From NCBI RefSeq assembly GCF_001953745.1, contig NZ_LWLN01000001.1, positions 248,001-312,000 on the forward strand: a stretch of 64,000 bases of DNA. The letters run 5' to 3'. This document shows, in pieces, positions 59,022 through 64,000 of the stretch. The notes beneath the pieces are model-generated. The model worked only from the letters and a program-made list of their open reading frames with translations. It did no database searches and had not been told where the DNA came from. The translations under genes were made by a program, and so were the position numbers. Each line of letters opens with the position of its first letter. The stretch's first letter is position 1. The stretch is from Natrinema saccharevitans. Lineage in GTDB: Archaea; Halobacteriota; Halobacteria; Halobacteriales; Natrialbaceae.

Positions 59022-60458
59022 ATGACGGGCCAGCAGTGGCGGGCGACCGCGCTCGCGTTCGTCGCCGGGGCGCTCGAGCGGGCCGGCATCATCGACGGGG
59101 AGCGGCTTCGCCCGACGATGGAACTGGCCTGGCCCCGGATCGTCACCGGCTTCGCGATCATGTCCAAGCAGACGGTCGACCTCGCGATGGTCGGGGCGGC
59201 CGTCGGGACGGCCGGCACGGCGGGGATGGCGTTCGCGCTCGGGTACTGGCAGATCGTCACGCTGTTGGGACTCGGTGTGGCGGGCGGGACCGTCACGCTC
59301 GTCTCGCAGAACTACGGCGGCGAAGCGACCGAGCGCGCGTCGGTGGCGGTCAACCAGAGTATCGTCCTCGCGACCGCGCTGGCGGTGCCGATCGCGCTCC
59401 TGTTCGTCGCCGTCCCCGGTCCCCTAATCGCCCTGCTCGGTTCCGGGCCGGACGCGCTCGTCCACGGGCGGCTCTACCTCGTCTACGTCGCGCCCGCGGT
59501 GGTCTTCGAACTGCTCAACCTGATCGCCAGTCGGACCTACACCGGCGTCGGCGACACGTTCACCGAGATGGTCGCCCGCGCCGGCGGCGCGGTCCTTAAC
59601 GTCGTCCTCAGCGGCCTGCTGATATTCGGCTTCGGTCTCGGTTCCGCGGGCGCGGCCATCGGGACCACCCTCGCCAGCGGGTTCGTGACGGTCGTCCTCG
59701 CGTGGGGGATGCTCGGCCGCTCCTACGGCCGGCTCGGCATGGAATCCAGCCCCGTCCCGATCACCCGGTCGGGGCCGTGGCTCGAGCCGACGCTGTTGCG
59801 ACAGTTGATCGAGATCTCGCTGCCGGAGATCGGCCGCCGGCTCGCGCAGGGGGCCGTCGTCTTCCCGCTGTTGTGGATCGCCGCCTCCTTCGGCCCGGTC
59901 GTTGTGACGGCGCTCGAGGTCGGCCGGCGGGTGCGGGCCCTGCTCAACAGCGTCAACTGGGGGCTGTCCCTGGCCGCGAGTTCGCTGGTCGGCCAACACC
60001 TCGGCGCGGGCGAGGAGGCGGAGGCGGGGGCCTACGGCGCGGCGATCGTTCGGCTCTCGACGGTGATCTACGCCGTCGTCGGGGCGCTAGTCCTCGTCTT
60101 CGCCCGGCCGATCGCGGGGCTGTTCGTAAGCGACCCCGCGGCGGTCACCCAGGCTTCGGTCTTCGTCGCCGTCGGCGCGGTCAGTTCGGTCGGCTACGGG
60201 ATCGACGGGGCCGCCGCTGGAGCCCTCTTGGGTGCCGGCGACACCCGCTGGCCGTTCGTCGCCTCGCTGCTGGGCCGGTACGCCTTCGCGCTCCCCGCGG
60301 CCGCGCTCGGGCTGGTCACGCCGCTCGCCGTCGGCGGGCTCTATCTCGCACTCTTCCTCGAGACGAGCGTCCCCGGCGGGATCAACTACTGGCTGTTCCG
60401 CAGCGGGCGCTGGAAGGCAGTGAGCCGGCGCTATCGGCCGTCGTCGGACCCCGGCTGA
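59022..60458 (+). CDS. MATE-family efflux transporter
   Basis: A 478-residue membrane protein with twelve hydrophobic helices in two related halves. Typical MATE segments: LAWPRIVTGFAIMSKQTVDL, VAGGTVTLVSQNYGGEATER and a second-half counterpart SLVGQHLGAGEEAEAGAYGA. It would export cationic or drug-like compounds using Na+ or H+. The ATG is 14 codons before the family core; no regulator is adjacent. Confidence 0.92.
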   Translation: MTGQQWRATALAFVAGALERAGIIDGERLRPTMELAWPRIVTGFAIMSKQTVDLAMVGAAVGTAGTAGMAFALGYWQIVTLLGLGVAGGTVTLVSQNYGGEATERASVAVNQSIVLATALAVPIALLFVAVPGPLIALLGSGPDALVHGRLYLVYVAPAVVFELLNLIASRTYTGVGDTFTEMVARAGGAVLNVVLSGLLIFGFGLGSAGAAIGTTLASGFVTVVLAWGMLGRSYGRLGMESSPVPITRSGPWLEPTLLRQLIEISLPEIGRRLAQGAVVFPLLWIAASFGPVVVTALEVGRRVRALLNSVNWGLSLAASSLVGQHLGAGEEAEAGAYGAAIVRLSTVIYAVVGALVLVFARPIAGLFVSDPAAVTQASVFVAVGAVSSVGYGIDGAAAGALLGAGDTRWPFVASLLGRYAFALPAAALGLVTPLAVGGLYLALFLETSVPGGINYWLFRSGRWKAVSRRYRPSSDPG

Positions 60459-60512
60459 ACGGTCGGCGACGACTCGCCGATCGACCGCCCCGACACCTCC
60501 CCGGCCGCGGAC

Positions 60513-61874
60513 TCACGGACGGCTCTCGGCGGCCGCCGTTCGCCGGCCGCGTTCGATCGTCGCTTCCGCGGTGGCGTTTTCGCCCCGTTCCTCGGCGACG
60601 ACGTACTGGACTTCGACGACCAGCGGGCCGTCGCTGTGGGGCCCGATCGCCTTGTAGAGCCGATCGGCGAGCCCCGGTTCCGGGCCGGGTTCGCGCCCGG
60701 AGACCGTCACGACCACCCGGTCGACCGACTGGGTCGGGTAGTCGCCGTCGAGTTCGACCGCGACCTCGTCGCTCTCGAGTTCGTCGTACTGTGGCTCCGC
60801 GAGCACCGCATTGACCTCGCTTTCGGCGGCCGACTGGAGTTCGGTCGTGTGGAAATCGAGCAGGGTAACGCCGGCGAGCGGCGCGGCGAGTATCAGGAGC
60901 CCGATCCCGAATATCGCCGCGTACGTGTACGTCGGCGTCCGGGTCGGCGACACGTCGAAGGGGCCCTGCGGGCGGTAGCCGGCGATCCACAGCGTCGCCA
61001 GCGCGGCGAGGTTGATCGACAGGAGGTTGACGACCACGAGGCCGGCGGCACCGATCGCCGCGCCGGACATCCCCCAGGCGACCGTGATACCGACCGCGGC
61101 CGACGGCGGGATCAGCGCCGCGGCGATCATCACGCCGACGATGGCCTCCGAAAAACCCCGCGTGAGACTCAGGATGCCGGCGATTCCCGCGCCCAGCGCG
61201 ACCGCCAGCGAGAACAGGTTCGGCGCGACCCGCTCCTCGAGCTCGGTCGCGGCGACGATGTCGACCCCGGCGGGCTCGAGGCCGGCCAGCCGAGCCAGCA
61301 TCGCGAGGGCGACCGAAGCGACGATGACCATCGTCACGCCGGCGATCTGGTAGGTGAAGCCGGTCGACTTGAGCCGGCCGTCGCCGGTCACGATGCCGAC
61401 GTTGGCGGCCAGCGCGGGTCCCAAAAGCGGCGCGATGACCATCGCGCCGATCACGACCGCCGGCGAATCGGCGAGCAGCCCCGCCGTGGCGACGACCGCG
61501 CTGATCAGCAGCATGACGGTGTAGATCGCGAAGGGCGGCGTGAGTTCGTCGGCCTTCGTTCGCAACACCTGTCGTGAGGTGCGCGAACCCGTCTGGCCGC
61601 CGCGGCTGTACCGCTCGCGAAGCGTCGCGAACTCCTCGGAGACGACCGTTTCGGCGTTGATGACGACGACGCTTGCCTCGTCGCCGATCCCGGCCCGCTC
61701 GAGCCGATCGAGCAGCGGTTCGACGGCCTGGGTCGGGACCGGAAACCGGACGACGGCCGCCTTCCCCCGCCCGCTGGTCTCGTCGCTGACGACGTAGTCG
61801 AACCCCTCGTCCTCGAGGACGTCGAGAACGGCCCGCCGCTTCCCCTCGGGGACCGTGATCTCGAGATAGCGCAT
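60513..61874 (-). CDS. DUF389 / TIGR00341 membrane protein
   Basis: A 453-residue protein. The cytoplasmic N-terminal ACT-like domain (MRYLEITVPEGKRRAVLDVL) leads into the DUF389 membrane core of seven or so helices, including VIGAMVIAPLLGPALAANVG and EAIVGVMIAAALIPPSAAVG. A soluble C-terminal domain ends it. Family function is unknown; homologues are widespread in archaea and actinobacteria. ATG 61874 is used rather than a far upstream start. Confidence 0.9.
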   Translation of the reverse strand: MRYLEITVPEGKRRAVLDVLEDEGFDYVVSDETSGRGKAAVVRFPVPTQAVEPLLDRLERAGIGDEASVVVINAETVVSEEFATLRERYSRGGQTGSRTSRQVLRTKADELTPPFAIYTVMLLISAVVATAGLLADSPAVVIGAMVIAPLLGPALAANVGIVTGDGRLKSTGFTYQIAGVTMVIVASVALAMLARLAGLEPAGVDIVAATELEERVAPNLFSLAVALGAGIAGILSLTRGFSEAIVGVMIAAALIPPSAAVGITVAWGMSGAAIGAAGLVVVNLLSINLAALATLWIAGYRPQGPFDVSPTRTPTYTYAAIFGIGLLILAAPLAGVTLLDFHTTELQSAAESEVNAVLAEPQYDELESDEVAVELDGDYPTQSVDRVVVTVSGREPGPEPGLADRLYKAIGPHSDGPLVVEVQYVVAEERGENATAEATIERGRRTAAAESRP

Positions 61875-62117
61875 ACGGGGGCCACACCGGAGTCGCGGAT
61901 AGTCCTCCGGGCGGCAGTGGACGGGTTCGGATTCCCCAGGCATCTCCGGCGTCGATTCGGCAGGGTATGGCCTCGCGGGTGTCACCGCCCCGTGGTGGGC
62001 CGTGGCTCGGCGCCGTGATCGAGTCCGAACTGATACCCGGTCGGTAGAGTACAGTCTAACTCCGTAGAATACGTATGATGACGGGGTAATTATTTCCAAC
62101 AAGCGTAATGATCCAGT

Positions 62118-62549
62118 ATGAAGAGAAGAGAACTATTGGCGATTTCCGGAACGATGTTGCTTAGCGGGTGCGGTGTGTTCGACTCGAGGGTCCGCCTCGG
62201 CGGGGTTCGTCTCGAGAATTTCGAGACAAACTCGAGGGAGGTCGACATTCGCGTCGAGAAGGACGGCGATATCGTCTACGACGGGACAGTTTCGATCGAC
62301 CCGCCCTCGGACACCGTCTCGACGCGGATTATCGATTGTACGTGGGATACTGACGCAGCGAGCGCGTACTCCGTGGCCGCGAAACTGTTCGACCGAGCGG
62401 AGTGGACCGAACTCGCACTGGACGAGGAAGGGGGTGCCTGCCAGTGGGTTTCGGTCCAGTGTGAGTATGGTGCTATTCATTTAGACTCCAAAAACTGTAA
62501 TGACTATCCTGAGATCCCTTGTGATCTCCCCTCGAGTTACTCCCGATGA
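62118..62549 (+). CDS. Tat-type lipoprotein, hypothetical
   Basis: A 143-residue lipoprotein: MKRRELLAISGTMLLSGCGV holds a twin-arginine motif and a lipobox with Cys18. A beta-sandwich-like domain follows (VRLENFETNSREVDIRVEKD), with a Cys-bearing C-terminus (GGACQWVSVQCEYGA). Similar small lipoproteins are abundant in Halobacteria and of unknown role. Slightly A+T-richer than flanking genes. Confidence 0.75.
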   Translation: MKRRELLAISGTMLLSGCGVFDSRVRLGGVRLENFETNSREVDIRVEKDGDIVYDGTVSIDPPSDTVSTRIIDCTWDTDAASAYSVAAKLFDRAEWTELALDEEGGACQWVSVQCEYGAIHLDSKNCNDYPEIPCDLPSSYSR

Positions 62550-62677
62550 CGGAGTCACCGACAGCAGTCTGTGTGCGCTTCGACGTACCCACACGAACCG
62601 GCGATAGCGCGACCGTCGGCGCGGACGCACTATCGACTACCCTTGGCGGTACCTCCGCGATAGCAACTTCAGCGAAA

Positions 62678-62763
62678 TTATAGTAGCCGCTGAAACGATT
62701 TACACACTAATCGCGACGCTGTCGTTCGATTAGGTGTGCAATGACTTTCAGCGGCTACGATAC
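62678..62763 (+). repeat. Palindromic element, copy 4
   Basis: Same orientation as copy 1. Tips TTATAGTAGCCGCTGAAA and TTTCAGCGGCTACGATAC; core TACACACTAATCGCGACGCT and GTCGTTCGATTAGGTGTGCA. The G-to-A and C-to-T changes (CTAATCG / CGATTAG) are paired, so stem complementarity is kept. It lies 1 nt beyond the stop codon of the minus-strand gene at 62765. Confidence 0.85.
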
Positions 62764-62764
62764 C

Positions 62765-63172
62765 CTACTCGTCTGTCCCAACGACTCCGCAGGCGATCGC
62801 TTCGGGCTCGAGCAGGTCCGTACCGTCGACGGCGTCGGGATGGACCACGAGGATCGTGTCGTCGGGCATCTCGCTCTCGACCCGTACGCCACAGCCCAGG
62901 GCCGACTCGAGGTCGCCGACGTCGTCGATCCCGGACTCGCGGTCGATGCACAGGTCGACGTTAGTCCGCGAACAGACGACCACGAGTTCCCCCGGCTCGA
63001 GGTGTTCGCTCTCGGCGGCCGCGAGTAAGGTCTCGAGCGCGTCGAAGCGGACGGCCTCGAGCGACCGGATCGTCACGCGCTCGGTGTCGGAGCCGGGCGC
63101 TCGCTGGGACTGGATGCGGACGCGGGCGGCCAGTTCCGCGAAGTCGGTCTCGGCGTCGAGATCGGCGGTCAT
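62765..63172 (-). CDS. Conserved haloarchaeal hypothetical protein
   Basis: A 135-residue acidic alpha/beta protein. A helical N-terminus (DFAELAARVRIQSQRAPGSD) and a strand-rich core (EPGELVVVCSRTNVDLCIDR, DTILVVHPDAVDGTDLLEPE) suggest a small compact domain. No motif is diagnostic. The stop codon abuts palindromic element copy 4. Confidence 0.7.
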   Translation of the reverse strand: MTADLDAETDFAELAARVRIQSQRAPGSDTERVTIRSLEAVRFDALETLLAAAESEHLEPGELVVVCSRTNVDLCIDRESGIDDVGDLESALGCGVRVESEMPDDTILVVHPDAVDGTDLLEPEAIACGVVGTDE

Positions 63173-63306
63173 GGGCGGTCGTCGTCGTCGGCCGGCCTTG
63201 AGAACTCGGCCGGCCAGTTCCGGCTCTCGAGAGCCGCCGCGAGGCGATTCGACCGCGACGGAAACGGCGGTATCAGCCAGCGCGACAGTCAGGCTCGTCG
63301 CGACAG

Positions 63307-63315
63307 CGGTTTTTA
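63307..63315 (+). promoter_or_regulatory. TATA-like element of 63340 gene
   Basis: A TTTTTACC-type tract lies about 25-32 nt before ATG 63340, suitable for a leaderless promoter. Confidence 0.4.
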
Positions 63316-63339
63316 CCCACCGGCGGTGTACGACGCCCG

Positions 63340-63999
63340 ATGTCGACGATAGCCGATCTCCGGCTGCCGGCCGCGGAAACGGCGCTTGCCACCGCCTTCG
63401 AGCGCGCGCCGGCGGCCACGTTCGAACTCGAGTCCTCGGTCTCGAAGACCCGCCCCTCGCTGTGGGTGGCCGACGTGGATCGCGAGACGGCCGACGCCGC
63501 CTTCCGCGCGGACCCGTCGGTCGAGGCCGCCGAACTGCTCGTCGAGACCGACGCCAGGCTACTGTACGACGTGACCTTCGCCGACGAGTCGGGGACCGGC
63601 CGCCTCTGGGAGGACCTGCTGGTCGACGGCGGCTCCCTGCTCGAGGCCCGGGCCAGCGACGGCTGGTGGCAGGTGACGGTCCGCTACCGGGATCGCGAGA
63701 CGCTCTGTGAGGCCTACGAGCGGCTGCTCGAGCGGGGAATCAACGTCGAACTCCGGCGCGTGACCGACGTGACCGATACCGGCGGCCACGCGACGCGGCT
63801 CACGCCCGAACAGCAGGAGGCCTTGGAGGCCGCGCTCGAGTACGGCTACTTCGAGATCCCTCGCGGGGTGTCGATGGAGGAACTGGCCGACGAACTGGGA
63901 ATCTCGCATCAGGCGCTCTCCGAGCGGTTCCGCCGGGCCTACGAGACGCTGGTCGACGCCGAACTCCAGCCGGTCGGCGAGGGGTCGCGGTTCGACTGA
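63340..63999 (+). CDS. HTH_10 (bacterioopsin-activator type) regulator
   Basis: A 219-residue transcription factor complete in the window. The sensor region (about 1-150) is followed by the C-terminal HTH_10 domain: LTPEQQEALEAALEYGYFEI, VSMEELADELGISHQALSER and FRRAYETLV. Unlike the regulator at 21123 it has only one cysteine (ETLCEAYERL), so it probably senses a different signal. Targets unknown. Confidence 0.9.
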   Translation: MSTIADLRLPAAETALATAFERAPAATFELESSVSKTRPSLWVADVDRETADAAFRADPSVEAAELLVETDARLLYDVTFADESGTGRLWEDLLVDGGSLLEARASDGWWQVTVRYRDRETLCEAYERLLERGINVELRRVTDVTDTGGHATRLTPEQQEALEAALEYGYFEIPRGVSMEELADELGISHQALSERFRRAYETLVDAELQPVGEGSRFD

Positions 64000-64000
64000 G

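Noticed and set aside
17716-62763. The four palindromes as parts of a CRISPR array
   Set aside because: They are tens of kilobases apart, in both orientations and far longer than CRISPR repeats, with no spacers and no cas genes.
1-64000. Complete tRNA or rRNA genes
   Set aside because: I looked for T-arm GGTTCRAATCC-type words on both strands and for rRNA landmarks and found none that fold. The fragment near 6400-6438 lacks a T-arm and 3' acceptor strand.

Overview
The window is high-GC DNA from a halophilic archaeon of class Halobacteria. The proteins are strongly acidic, genes are tightly packed and often overlap by ATGA, and several promoters are TATA boxes about 30 nt from the start codon. 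It carries archaeal informational genes (aIF2-gamma, Rpo7, Spt4, S6e), a full archaellum cluster with three archaellins, HalOD1 and HTH_10 regulators, and Tat lipoproteins. Gene content suits the Natrialbales (Natrinema/Haloterrigena-like), but genus is a guess.

Layout. 1-3.0 kb: 3' end of an MFS carrier, a DCC-family thiol oxidoreductase and a PD-(D/E)XK nuclease-like protein. 3.0-6.5 kb: an accessory island. A unit of [PhiH1-type winged-helix repressor (-), unknown 'MSDDN' gene (+)] occurs twice, about 97% identical across the cargo gene. Between the copies lie a TumA-like antitoxin and the wreck of its TumE-like toxin. A low-GC MazG-like pyrophosphohydrolase follows. 6.5-16.2 kb: HalOD1 protein, 6-phosphogluconate dehydrogenase, PAS/GAF histidine kinase, three membrane proteins, dUTPase, aconitase and a luciferase-like oxidoreductase. 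16.3-18.6 kb: beta-CASP nuclease, then an A+T-richer lipoprotein gene flanked by inverted repeats.

18.6-22.5 kb is a sulfur/persulfide locus: MFS carrier plus rhodanese-ETHE1 persulfide dioxygenase, divergent from a cysteine-rich HTH_10 regulator, with a perfect 20-bp palindrome between them. Beside it are a DsrE-like gene with an early stop and a relic of a beta-CASP gene. 22.6-27.6 kb looks like lysine/5-aminovalerate catabolism: Lrp regulator, glutaryl-CoA dehydrogenase, class III aminotransferase and a frameshifted APC permease. 29-30 kb holds rps6e. 30.1-40.9 kb is the archaellum: PadR regulator, arlD, arlJ-I-H-G-F-CE on the minus strand, three tandem archaellins and a small acidic gene on the plus strand.

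41-50 kb holds DHH phosphoesterase, three universal stress proteins, GNAT, an AAA+ ATPase with a His-rich tail, a PhnP-like hydrolase and a cysteine-rich nuclease-like protein. 50.2-53.2 kb is the informational operon eif2g-PIN-rpo7-spt4-dephospho-CoA kinase. 53.3-64 kb holds photolyase, a FAH/cyclase catabolic pair, a geranylgeranyl-reductase-like flavoprotein, MATE and DUF389 membrane proteins, a lipoprotein and another HTH_10 regulator.

The most distinctive structure is an 86-bp imperfect palindrome present four times (17716, 53222, 58264, 62678). Two copies supply the stop codon and last residues of a neighbouring gene, and a third starts just after a stop codon. No tRNA, rRNA, CRISPR array or intact transposase was seen.
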